Positions 1-7,310 are shown, counted from the stretch's first letter. The stretch is 12,837 bases of DNA from Clostridiales bacterium UBA6330 (GCA_002438075.1 DJSQ01000156.1:3200-16036), one strand, 5' to 3'. Program-made: numbers and translations. Notes: generated by a model not told the origin, from the sequence alone.

Positions 1-40
1 TCGAGGGGGAAGGTGTCGCCGCAGGCGACGGATGAGGGCG
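1..40. repeat. half of a palindromic intergenic repeat cut by the window edge
   Basis: The window opens inside a G-rich segment that contains a small hairpin (GTCGCC 15-20 with GGCGAC 24-29) and begins with TCGA, itself a palindrome. The pattern GGGGGAAGG, small hairpin, GGATGAGGG matches, from memory, one arm of palindromic intergenic repeats common in gut Clostridia. In those repeats the mirrored arm (CCCTCATCC, hairpin, CCTTCCCCC) would lie just left of position 1. The symmetry cannot be seen because the other half is outside the window. It lies in the presumed leader of the transcript that starts near position 90 on the minus strand. Confidence 0.4.
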
Positions 41-96
41 GACGGCATTCGGTTTGCAAAAATCGAAAACCGAAAAACCGTTTCGTTATCGCCTAT

Positions 97-125
97 AGTA
101 TAGCAATCTGCGGCGGAAAAATCAA
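97..125 (-). promoter_or_regulatory. sigma-A type promoter reading leftwards out of the window
   Basis: On the minus strand a -35 box TTGATT (125-120) is followed after exactly 17 bp by a -10 box TATACT (102-97). The segment 92-138 closely resembles the promoter of the PocR/AraC regulator at 7368-7413. The 15 bases CCTATAGTATAGCAA (plus strand) are identical, and TGCGG-GGAAA, TCAATG and CG-AAATGC blocks are shared. No gene start is visible between the promoter and position 1, so the transcript must serve a gene beyond the left edge. A diverged copy of the 20-bp candidate activator site lies 16 bp upstream (142-161). Confidence 0.7.
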
Positions 126-141
126 TGGTCGGAAATGCTGT

Positions 142-161
142 TTGTTGTAGTTTTCTGCTCG
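142..161 (-). promoter_or_regulatory. diverged copy of the 20-bp candidate activator site
   Basis: Aligned without gaps to 7419-7438, this segment matches at 15 of 20 positions, including the block TTCTGCTC (153-160). It lies 16 bp upstream of the -35 box of the left-edge promoter, while the other two copies lie 17 bp upstream of theirs. The shared position and orientation suggest one regulator, probably of AraC type, contacting RNA polymerase at all three promoters. This is inferred from spacing and sequence alone. Confidence 0.5.
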
Positions 162-171
162 GGGCAGGTGC

Positions 172-207
172 AAAAACGGACGGAGTGCCGAAGCGCTCCG
201 TCCGTTT
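172..207 (-). terminator. intrinsic terminator closing the six-gene operon
   Basis: Bases 174-188 pair with 193-207 (15 positions, one mismatch on the minus strand) around a four-base loop. On the minus strand this is a stem capped by TTCG, a very stable tetraloop, and it ends in a run of five T. It starts only 7 bp past the stop codon of the 44-residue microprotein. There is no comparable hairpin with a T-run in the gaps between the upstream genes. Confidence 0.85.
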
Positions 208-213
208 CCGCTT

Positions 214-348
214 TTACCACTTGATGTTGATATATTCCAGCTTGTCAACCTCCGCGTCGCTCGCGGAATTCTGCGTGGAGAGCGTGAGGATGTCCTCCTC
301 CGCAAGTCCCATCATCCAAAAAGCAGGGGTCTGATATCCGTTTTTCAT
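214..348 (-). CDS. 44-residue microprotein of unknown function, last gene of the operon
   Basis: This short frame starts with ATG at 348 and ends with TAA at 214. A strong ribosome binding site (GGGAGGAG) lies 6 bp before the start, in the 18-bp gap after the GLUG-protein gene. The peptide begins MKNGYQTPAFWMMGLAEEDI and continues LTLSTQNSASDAEV before ending in NIKW. It is acidic and has no signal peptide, no transmembrane segment and no cysteine. The layout (Lys-rich start, YxxP near residue 5, then a hydrophobic stretch and EDILTxS) recalls, from memory, small uncharacterised clostridial proteins of about 40-60 residues near secreted-protein genes. The family is not named with confidence. 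The good ribosome site, tight spacing and terminator 7 bp later argue that it is translated. Its function is unknown; a precursor or chaperone-like partner of the exported protein is only a guess. Confidence 0.72.
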   Translation of the reverse strand: MKNGYQTPAFWMMGLAEEDILTLSTQNSASDAEVDKLEYINIKW

Positions 349-366
349 CGTTTTCTCCTCCCTTTC

Positions 367-2535
367 TCAATCTGCGACGACTGCGCCGTTCGTGTCAAAC
401 GTGATGACACCCGCGTCTCCGTAAACCGTGCCGTCCGTGCCGTTTACGTAGGCGGCAACGGTGAAGGTCATGTTCCCGTTGGAAGCGGGGATATTGTCCA
501 GAACGAACACGATGAAGTAATGCCCCTCGGGTGCGGTCTTGCTGTCGTCACCCGCCGAAATGCTCTCGTAGCAGACCTTGACTGCCTGCTCGGTCAGCTT
601 GGAGGTCATCTTCACGCCGTCAGCGGTGGTGTAGCTGACCAGCAAATCGAAGCCTGCGCCCGTCCACCCGTTGCCGTTGATTTTGGCAACAAAGCGGACC
701 GCGTAGCTGTTGCTGTCCTCGGTTGCCGCCTTGCTCGTCTGCGCGTAAACCTTGACCACCTGCGCGGTGTCGGTCGTTGCCGCCGTCTTAGCAAGGAGCG
801 CGGCTTTCATGTCGTTGGACAGGTCATCCAGCATCGGGACCAGCACGTTCTTGACGTTAATCTTTTGCAGGGTCAGGAAGTCGGACTGCTTTGCCGAACC
901 TGCGGCGGTCAACAGCTTTTCCAGCGCCCACAGCTCGCGCTCGTTGGTCACGGTCTTGGTGCGACCCGTGTCGGAGGGATTGAACCACGAGAAATCCGCG
1001 CCGCTCATCACGACCGACAGATGCTTGTTATCGTCGTTCAGGTAGTCCTTTGCGATTGTAAGAATCGGGTAAAGCGAGCCTTCTACTTTGGTCCAGATTG
1101 CGTTGCCGTCCGTGTCCTTCTGAGCAAGCAGCTCGGAAAGGTCGGTGTCGGCGGCGATCTGGTTTGCCATGTTGTTGTTCCAGCAGTAGGACATTTTCGC
1201 AGAAGTGTAGACATTGTTTACGGTCGGAGCATCTCCTGTTCCGCCCACTCTGGACGCGTTCAGGTTGCCGCTCTCGTCCATGCCAAGCGCAATACCGCTG
1301 ACCACACAATTTGTAAAGGTTGTATTTACCAAACTTCTGCCGAGGATACCCGCAGTGCGGCGGTAGGTAGCCGCGCCCACGATAATACCGTCAAACTGGC
1401 AGTTGGTATAGGTTTTGCCCTGTCTGCAACTTGCGCCGACAATGCCACCGACATTCGTCTGTTTACTTGTATTGTCAGCATCCAAAGTCACTATCTTAGC
1501 AGCTACATAGCAATTCGTTACGGTGGAAATATCCAGCTCCGCTCCCACGGAGTTGGAGTACAGATTACCCGCAATACCGCCAAGCCCCGTGTTGTGTTCT
1601 ACGTTAATATAATCCTTACCGAATTCCAGCTTTTCCGAAATAACCACGCAATCCGAAATCACGGGAGCAAGTTGTCCAGTGTACTGGCTCAAGCCGATAA
1701 TGCCGCCAATATTATCCCCATACGGCGCGCTAATCGTTCCGGTAAAGACACACTTGGTTATAATAGGCGGGAGGTTGCCGGTGTTGCAATCGTTGATGAT
1801 ACCAACAATACCGCCGACGTCATCATACTGGTCGCCACTCGCACCCGAGGTCAACACGATGTCTGTATCTGCATACAGGTTGCGATAGCCACCCTGCCGT
1901 TTACCATACATCACTCCACTGCCAACATTGCCAGCCTGCCAACCGACAAAGCTCCCCACAGTGAATTTTGTTGCGCTAATCTTGGCATTTACAAGTTTCA
2001 GATTTTCGATCCAGTCACCGCCGAATTTGCCAACCAGTCCAACGGAACCCGAGGTAGCTTGAATCGTCATACCCGTAATGGTTGCAACACCGCCGTCCTC
2101 ACCATTCAGTTTTCCGATAAGACTGCCACGGAATTTCGAGTTTTGGCTAATCGGAACCCAATAGTGCGCGCTAAGGTCGAGGTCCGCTGTGATATAGAAG
2201 ATATCACCCCTGAAAATATCACCCGTTGCCTTATTGGAGAGATACGCCAGACCCGCCAAATCTTTTGCGGAATCTATTGTAAATACATTGGCTTTATCCC
2301 ACGACGAAGCATAATCATGATAAATGGAGTAGTACGTGTTACCCACTGTCAATGTTTTGTCAGTCGCGGTCGCGCTGATTAGCGCATTACCCCAAGAAAG
2401 GTCATAGTTCCCCTCATCGGTCCAGTTTCCCGAAGGTGTCGAGGTTGCGGGTTCTGCCGAGGTTGCTACGAATGTGGCGGGAATCATCGCCGCGAGCATT
2501 GCGAGAATCAGCAGAACGGAAATCAGTTTCTTCAT
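367..2535 (-). CDS. secreted GLUG-repeat beta-helix surface protein
   Basis: This 722-residue protein starts with a clear Sec signal peptide: MKK, a hydrophobic core at about 4-22, and a likely cut after ATSA near residue 27. Residues 85-160 resemble the usual entry to GLUG regions (DSAKDLAGLA, then TADLDL, W-PI, F-G, ITGMTI). GLUG-like turns follow at about 240-246, 276-282, 317-323, 362-368 and 395-399 (consensus GGIxG), with weaker ones at 166-169 and 194-198. This predicts a right-handed beta-helix used for adhesion or binding. Residues 592-715 form a separate beta-rich domain (AVRFVAKI, AGFDLLVSY, LDNIP, FTVAAYV), which from memory recurs at the C-termini of clostridial exported proteins. 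No LPXTG, SLH or dockerin motif is visible, so the anchoring is unclear. The ribosome site GGGAGGAT lies 8 bp before the ATG. The repeat region (about 1300-2330) looks more AT-rich than its neighbours. The ligand is unknown. Confidence 0.85.
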   Translation of the reverse strand: MKKLISVLLILAMLAAMIPATFVATSAEPATSTPSGNWTDEGNYDLSWGNALISATATDKTLTVGNTYYSIYHDYASSWDKANVFTIDSAKDLAGLAYLSNKATGDIFRGDIFYITADLDLSAHYWVPISQNSKFRGSLIGKLNGEDGGVATITGMTIQATSGSVGLVGKFGGDWIENLKLVNAKISATKFTVGSFVGWQAGNVGSGVMYGKRQGGYRNLYADTDIVLTSGASGDQYDDVGGIVGIINDCNTGNLPPIITKCVFTGTISAPYGDNIGGIIGLSQYTGQLAPVISDCVVISEKLEFGKDYINVEHNTGLGGIAGNLYSNSVGAELDISTVTNCYVAAKIVTLDADNTSKQTNVGGIVGASCRQGKTYTNCQFDGIIVGAATYRRTAGILGRSLVNTTFTNCVVSGIALGMDESGNLNASRVGGTGDAPTVNNVYTSAKMSYCWNNNMANQIAADTDLSELLAQKDTDGNAIWTKVEGSLYPILTIAKDYLNDDNKHLSVVMSGADFSWFNPSDTGRTKTVTNERELWALEKLLTAAGSAKQSDFLTLQKINVKNVLVPMLDDLSNDMKAALLAKTAATTDTAQVVKVYAQTSKAATEDSNSYAVRFVAKINGNGWTGAGFDLLVSYTTADGVKMTSKLTEQAVKVCYESISAGDDSKTAPEGHYFIVFVLDNIPASNGNMTFTVAAYVNGTDGTVYGDAGVITFDTNGAVVAD

Positions 2536-2583
2536 GGTTGTATCCTCCCTTTTTTAATTGATACCGGTAGAATTTGGGGTCGC

Positions 2584-3426
2584 TTATCTGACCTGTATCA
2601 CCCGCGCCGTTGTCATGCTTGTGATGTACTGCGGCAGGGTGTCGGTCAGCATGGTCTCCGCGTCGCAATGGAGATGTCCTGTGAACACCGCGCGGATTTG
2701 CGGGCAGGACTTGATATAGTCAACCGTCTCCAATGTCACCGCATCGGCAGCCTGCTGCTCCATGCGGTCGGGCGGGTAACGGCGGGTCAGCTCCTCCGGC
2801 ACGCCCACCAGATACGAGCAGGTCGGGTTGCCGTGCGTCAGCGCCTCGTGAAGCTCGGGCGTGTAGATTGGATTGTGCAGGAACAGCAGAATCGGCGCGC
2901 CGTCCGCCGCCTCCTGCTTCAGGCGCTCCAGCTGCCACGCCTCAAAGCGGTAGTAGCCGTCATCGATGCCAATCAGCTTCACCCCGCCCATCTCGCGGGC
3001 GTAAAAGCGGATGTCGTTCGGAAAATACGACTGCACCGTTGCAAGGCTTCGGTTGCGGTAGTCCGCGTTCTCCTTTTCGCCGTCCCCAACGTAAATTGCG
3101 AATTCGTGATTGCCCGCCGTGACCAGCGCCACGTCGTTTTCGTCAAAGAATCGCTTTGCGCGGTCCAGATTCGCCTGCGACACAAAGTCAATCAGGTCGC
3201 CCGTGTGGACAATCGGAGCCTTCAGTGCCCGCGCGGTTGCCTCCGCGTAGGTCAGCCGGATTTCCTGCTGTCCTCCGAATACCTCGGTCCGCCCCTTTGC
3301 GTGCTTGATTTTCTTCTCGCCATCGCGCGCGTCCCCGTAGGAAAGATGCGTGTCGGTGGCGTGGACCAAATCGAACGGTGCCTGAAGGCGCTCCCCGAGC
3401 CGAACCTCTGTAAATAGGGTTTTCAT
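2584..3426 (-). CDS. calcineurin-like metallophosphoesterase without an export signal
   Basis: This 280-residue protein of the metallophosphoesterase (calcineurin-like) superfamily probably hydrolyses a phosphomonoester or phosphodiester with a two-metal centre. The metal-ligand motifs occur in the expected order: DTH 25-27, GD 76-77, GNHE 105-108, H184 in FLHNP, and GHLH 250-253. The whole length is the catalytic domain. No signal peptide or lipobox is present, so it should be cytoplasmic, unlike the upstream paralogue, which is a lipoprotein. The start is 22 bp after the stop of that gene, with an AAGGGAAG ribosome site. The GLUG-protein gene follows after 48 bp. The substrate cannot be read from the sequence; nucleotide, glycerophosphodiester or sugar-phosphate substrates are all possible. 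The family call is firm and the role is open. Confidence 0.9.
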   Translation of the reverse strand: MKTLFTEVRLGERLQAPFDLVHATDTHLSYGDARDGEKKIKHAKGRTEVFGGQQEIRLTYAEATARALKAPIVHTGDLIDFVSQANLDRAKRFFDENDVALVTAGNHEFAIYVGDGEKENADYRNRSLATVQSYFPNDIRFYAREMGGVKLIGIDDGYYRFEAWQLERLKQEAADGAPILLFLHNPIYTPELHEALTHGNPTCSYLVGVPEELTRRYPPDRMEQQAADAVTLETVDYIKSCPQIRAVFTGHLHCDAETMLTDTLPQYITSMTTARVIQVR

Positions 3427-3448
3427 GGTCGTTTCTTCCCTTGTCGTC

Positions 3449-4618
3449 TTATTTCAGAATGATACGGGTCATCTCGCCCGTTCCCGCTTCTTGTTCCCGA
3501 TTCATATCGCGCAGGACGTACTGCGGGATGAAGGCGGGCTTGCCATCGGGCGTTTTGGCGATGATTTCCAGATACTCGTCCCCGTGGTTGTGCCCCGTGA
3601 AGTAGCCCTTCACCACATCCGCGCTGTTGGTAATCAGGTCGTAAACCGCCTTTGAGGTCGGGTCGGTGTAGGCGTTTGCATCGTAGTCGACATAGTAGCT
3701 GTGCCCCGCCGAATTTTTGGTGGGAAGCGGGACGTGCCCGAACAGCAGCATCACATAGCCCTTTTCGCGCGCCAGCGTGATGTCCCGCTCCAGCTTTGCC
3801 AGCTGGTTCGCGGTAAACCGCGCCGAACGGACATCGTACCAACTCGCGTTGTCCAGCACAACCAGCATCACCCGCTCGTCAATCACCTGTGAGGTGTATT
3901 CGAGGTCGACCCCGTATTTCGTGTAGAGGTCCTCCATGGTTTTGTGGTAGCTTTCGTACCGCGTGAGGTCGTTTTTCGCGTTCGGGAAAGTGCAATCGTG
4001 GTTTCCGCTGGTCATCAGGAGCTTTCCCGCAAGCGCGGAGTTCACCGTCTCGGCGGCACGGAAGATGTAATCCTCCATCACCTTGTAATTCGCAAGGGAA
4101 TAGTAATTGACAAGGTCCCCCGTCAGCACAATGCGGTCCGCGTGCTCCGCCGCGTAGTTCATACAGCGCTTGTAGGTTGCAAGAATCGTTTCGTTGTCGG
4201 GGAACGCGTTCCCCCACCACTTTTTCGAGAGCTTGGTCATTTCGTCCTCGCCCTCGTCATAGATGGCGTTGAAATGAATATCGGTCAGCTGGTAGATTTC
4301 AATCGGCTCCCCGTTGCCTCCGAGGTTGATGGTCACCTCACGGAGCGTGATGGTCTTTCCGTCTGCTCCCGTAACCTCAATCCCCGTTTTCCACGGGTTC
4401 TTGAATCGGTAGGAATTGAAGATGTCCTCCCGATCCACCTGCCCGCCCGGGGTGGTCGCCGCCTCGGTGGTCCTTTCGGTCTCCGTGTTGGTTTTCATGC
4501 CCGTTTCGCTCCCCGTTACGGGGTCCTTTCCCGTTGTGCCGCTCGCACAGCCCGTGAGGAACAGCCCCGCGCCGAGCAGTCCGAGCAACAGCCGCTTCAT
4601 GCGTTCGCTTTGTTTCAA
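3449..4618 (-). CDS. metallophosphoesterase lipoprotein, TTG start
   Basis: This is a 389-residue exported phosphoesterase. A hydrophobic stretch (about 9-22) ends in the lipobox LTGC with the lipid-bearing cysteine at 24. A Thr/Glu/Gly-rich tether runs to about residue 62. The calcineurin-like catalytic domain follows: DIH 113-115, GD 167-168, GNHD 205-208, GH 294-295, and GHNH 342-345. All expected metal ligands are present. The TTG start at 4618 is chosen because GAGGGTG lies 7 bp upstream. The internal ATG at 4600 lacks a good ribosome site, but using it would still keep the lipobox. It lies 25 bp after the solute-binding protein gene and 22 bp before the second phosphoesterase gene. It probably acts on an extracellular phosphate ester at the membrane surface, perhaps preparing a ligand for the neighbouring binding protein. 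That link is inference from context. Confidence 0.88.
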   Translation of the reverse strand: MKQSERMKRLLLGLLGAGLFLTGCASGTTGKDPVTGSETGMKTNTETERTTEAATTPGGQVDREDIFNSYRFKNPWKTGIEVTGADGKTITLREVTINLGGNGEPIEIYQLTDIHFNAIYDEGEDEMTKLSKKWWGNAFPDNETILATYKRCMNYAAEHADRIVLTGDLVNYYSLANYKVMEDYIFRAAETVNSALAGKLLMTSGNHDCTFPNAKNDLTRYESYHKTMEDLYTKYGVDLEYTSQVIDERVMLVVLDNASWYDVRSARFTANQLAKLERDITLAREKGYVMLLFGHVPLPTKNSAGHSYYVDYDANAYTDPTSKAVYDLITNSADVVKGYFTGHNHGDEYLEIIAKTPDGKPAFIPQYVLRDMNREQEAGTGEMTRIILK

Positions 4619-4643
4619 GGCTTCACCCTCTTTTCGGCATCGC

Positions 4644-6251
4644 TCAATTGTAGTGGGTGTAGAGCCAGCCGTCCAGCGTCTCAAGCGCATCGTTCATCGT
4701 GTCCTTGTTCTTGGAAATCGCGCTGATGACCGATGCCGCGCCGTCTCCGCTTCCGTAGACCGCGTTTCTGAGCGCATCTCTCCAGAGCGTATTGCGGACA
4801 TTCTGTACCGCCGTGGGATAGATATCCGAGAAATCCCATCTGGTGGAGCTCATGATGAGGTCAAACACCTTGCCCGACTGCGAATCCTGTAGCTTCTGCC
4901 CCTTAATCACACGGTTGAACAGCTCGGGGCGGACGTTTGCGTAGCTCTTGGAGGCAAACAGCTCCAGAACCGCGCTGAGCATTTCGTAATTCTTGTTGCT
5001 TCCGTACATCACGGCAACCGTGTTGTGCGAATCCTGCACGCCCGCATAGTAGGCGGTCTGCGACTCCTCGTACTTCGGAAGCGGGAGCAGTCCCCAAGAA
5101 TCCGTCTCCATCTCGGAGAGGTGCTTATAGTCTCCCATGCCCGCTACGCAGAAGATCGAGCGGTTCCGGCGGAATGCCGCCACAGGCGTGGTGTACTTTT
5201 CAGTTTCAAAGGACACGTCGTTTGGATTTTTTCCAACCAGATACACATCGTTCGAGCGGTAGAAGGTAACCAATTTATCCGCCGCCAGCTGAAGCTTTCT
5301 CTGTGCGGTGCTGTTCAGGAGCGTATGCTTGCCCTTGTCGCTGACCTGCGTCAGGTCGATGTCAAACGCCGCAAGGAAGCCATCGTAGGCGTGGACCTCA
5401 TAGTTCGAGGTGAAGCCGTAGACATTCCCATCCACATCGTGCGTCTCGTCCTGAAGCGTTGCGGTGTCCTTGACCAGCGAAATCAGGGTGTCAATCGTCC
5501 ACTTGCCGTCCAGCGTCAGCTGATAAAGCTCCGAATCGCTCATATTGCAACGGTCCTGCAACAGGTTCTTCTGGAAGTACATACAGAAGGTGGTCATGAA
5601 GGTGGAAAGATTCATGTCCCCGTTCAAAACGAACAGACGCTCGTTTGCATCGGTCCCCTGCGTGGTGGCGTACTTGATAAAATTCTGATTCCAGTACGGA
5701 TTGGAGAGATGCAGATAAGTAAAGTCAGGGTGCATCACGTTCTTGTAGTAGTTCATGGTCTCCATAGAGGTCGCATAGTAGTGATAGTGCGAAATCAGGT
5801 CCACCTCGTCCCCACCGCCGAGCGCGGCTTGCGCGATGGTGCCATTCATCTCGCTGTCGGGCTTCTGCGTGAATTTGAGCCTGACCCCCAATTCCTCTTC
5901 AATATCCTGATTGCGGAACCAGATTTTCTCGCTGAGGGTATCACCGGATTCAATCGAATCGACAAACCACTCATACCGTCTCGGGTCGCTTGCATCCAGC
6001 TGTCGCATCAGAATGTTAACTGTCGCGCCATCGTAGTCCAAGTCCTTCGGCACCACGTCGTCATAGGTCTTTTGACCCCACTCGTCGGTCTCCTCCTCTG
6101 TCCCCGTTGTCCCGTTCGCTTCGGTCCTTTCCTCGGTTGTTGTCCCCTCGTTGCCCTTGCCCTTCCCGCAGGCTGTCAGAAGCCCCGCCGTCAGGGTCAG
6201 CGCGCAAAGCAGACAGAACACCCGAAGCCAAACCGCTTTTCCGTTTTGCAT
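4644..6251 (-). CDS. extracellular solute-binding lipoprotein (ABC transporter type)
   Basis: This 535-residue protein looks like the substrate-binding component of an ABC importer, in the family-1 group usually linked to sugars or glycosides. A hydrophobic segment (about 7-25) ends in the lipobox LTAC with C28. A linker rich in Thr, Glu and Gly runs to about 57, followed by a large alpha/beta binding domain starting near DYDGATVNIL at 72-81. The start is ATG 6251 because AAGGAGG sits 6 bp upstream; an upstream in-frame ATG (6269) has no such site. It follows the PocR/AraC regulator by 54 bp, a common arrangement for sugar-binding proteins. No permease or ATPase gene is adjacent, so it must borrow components encoded elsewhere or act as a sensor partner. 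The ligand is unknown. Confidence 0.85.
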   Translation of the reverse strand: MQNGKAVWLRVFCLLCALTLTAGLLTACGKGKGNEGTTTEERTEANGTTGTEEETDEWGQKTYDDVVPKDLDYDGATVNILMRQLDASDPRRYEWFVDSIESGDTLSEKIWFRNQDIEEELGVRLKFTQKPDSEMNGTIAQAALGGGDEVDLISHYHYYATSMETMNYYKNVMHPDFTYLHLSNPYWNQNFIKYATTQGTDANERLFVLNGDMNLSTFMTTFCMYFQKNLLQDRCNMSDSELYQLTLDGKWTIDTLISLVKDTATLQDETHDVDGNVYGFTSNYEVHAYDGFLAAFDIDLTQVSDKGKHTLLNSTAQRKLQLAADKLVTFYRSNDVYLVGKNPNDVSFETEKYTTPVAAFRRNRSIFCVAGMGDYKHLSEMETDSWGLLPLPKYEESQTAYYAGVQDSHNTVAVMYGSNKNYEMLSAVLELFASKSYANVRPELFNRVIKGQKLQDSQSGKVFDLIMSSTRWDFSDIYPTAVQNVRNTLWRDALRNAVYGSGDGAASVISAISKNKDTMNDALETLDGWLYTHYN

Positions 6252-6305
6252 AGCTTTCCTCCTTTTCATTTATATGCTCCGTGGCAAAAGCCGCAGTTGC
6301 CTTTG

Positions 6306-7187
6306 CTACGATTGCTTTTTCCCCGTGCCGCGCAGGGCGCGGTATTCCGTGCAGGTCATGCCCGCCTCCCGCTTGAACTGCCGCACAAAGTAGGTCACAC
6401 TGCTGTACCGCAGGAGCGTTGCAATCTTCTCCACATTCATGTCGGTCAGCCGAAGCAGACGCTTTGCCTCGCTGATTCGGCGGGCGTTGACGTATCTGGT
6501 AAAGGTGGTTCCCATCTCCCGCGCAATGGTGTGGGAGAGATAGGACACGCTGTAATTCAGGCTTTCCGCCGCACTCCCGACGGTGATGTCATTGTAGAGG
6601 TTGACCCCCACATACTGCATCACGGCAAGCGGAACCGAGCGCTGGCTCTGTCGGACGAATTCGTCCGCTCCAATCTTCTGCGCGCAAAGCTCCAGCATCC
6701 GAACGTGCGCCTCAAAGGTCTCGCGCTCCATCTGCCGCATCCGCCCGAAGGACTGCTCCGCCATCGTTTTGTCAAAGTCCTCCCGCTCCTCACAACCGTA
6801 GCGGCAGAACAGCGCCACGCCGTCCCCGTCGGTCCTCTGCGGCGAGCGCACCTGCCCAATCATCAGGTAGAGCACCATGTCCTCCCCACTGCGGATGGGA
6901 ACCACCGCCTCAAAGAAGCCCTTCGCGCATTCGTATACATAGGAGGCTCCGCTCACGCGCGTCATTTCCCGCGCCTCTTTGTCCGAGCGCACGCATTCCG
7001 CGCTCCATTTCTCGGAGCACAGCTTGCATTTCTCGCAATAGGTCAGGTCGGAAAAATCCTCGGCGCCATACGGAAAGGAATCAATCATCGTGCCGTCCGG
7101 AAGATACATTCCAACCGATATCCCCGTTACCCGATAGAAATCGGTCAGCATTCTCCGCGTCTCGGGACTGATGGTAAATCGCTCCAC
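6306..7187 (-). CDS. AraC-family regulator with PocR-like sensor domain, GTG start
   Basis: This 293-residue transcription factor has an N-terminal sensor (about 9-145) resembling the PocR domain. Typical signs are a cysteine cluster (C51, C54, C57, C65), the segment YVYECAKGFFEAVVPI (83-98) and MIGQVRSP (109-116). The C-terminal AraC domain (about 190-288) carries two helix-turn-helix units: the first within 201-233, the second 251-286 with VTYFVRQFKREAGMTCTEYR. PocR-type sensors are known or predicted to bind small diols or sugar-derived ligands; the ligand here is unknown. GTG at 7187 is preferred because AAAGGGGG sits 5 bp upstream. In-frame ATG codons further upstream fall in the leader and lack such a site. 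It is first in the operon and divergent from GH42. Duplicated sites upstream suggest it activates itself and GH42, which is inference. Confidence 0.88.
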   Translation of the reverse strand: MERFTISPETRRMLTDFYRVTGISVGMYLPDGTMIDSFPYGAEDFSDLTYCEKCKLCSEKWSAECVRSDKEAREMTRVSGASYVYECAKGFFEAVVPIRSGEDMVLYLMIGQVRSPQRTDGDGVALFCRYGCEEREDFDKTMAEQSFGRMRQMERETFEAHVRMLELCAQKIGADEFVRQSQRSVPLAVMQYVGVNLYNDITVGSAAESLNYSVSYLSHTIAREMGTTFTRYVNARRISEAKRLLRLTDMNVEKIATLLRYSSVTYFVRQFKREAGMTCTEYRALRGTGKKQS

Positions 7188-7255
7188 GCTTTCCCCCTTT
7201 CCGCGCTCGCGGCCCCGCATTCCGTCTGCTTTTCCGATTCGGTCCCCGATTGCTA

Positions 7256-7310
7256 AAGGCACCACCGCGCAATTCGCAATTGCACCATCGGAATTGCGCG
7301 GTGGTGCCTT
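7256..7310 (-). promoter_or_regulatory. perfect 20-bp hairpin in the leader of the PocR/AraC gene
   Basis: Bases 7256-7275 and 7291-7310 are exact reverse complements with a 15-base loop. The structure lies about midway in the roughly 180-base leader between the predicted transcription start (near 7366) and the GTG start at 7187. No T-run follows on either strand, so it does not look like a simple terminator. The loop repeats GCAATT, also present at the base of the arms, so alternative pairings are possible. It could be a leader regulator, a protein-binding stem or an mRNA stabiliser. The role is unknown. Confidence 0.6.

Noticed and set aside
520..2382. Long open frame of 620 codons on the plus strand opposite the GLUG gene
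   Set aside because: It has no good ribosome site, no recognisable domain, and lies fully antisense to a gene with a clear signal peptide and repeats. GC-rich codon use commonly leaves such frames open.
5025..7256. 743-codon plus-strand frame opposite the binding protein and PocR/AraC genes
   Set aside because: It spans two well-supported opposite genes and their gap, reads as low-complexity Arg/His/Leu-rich sequence, and has no family features.
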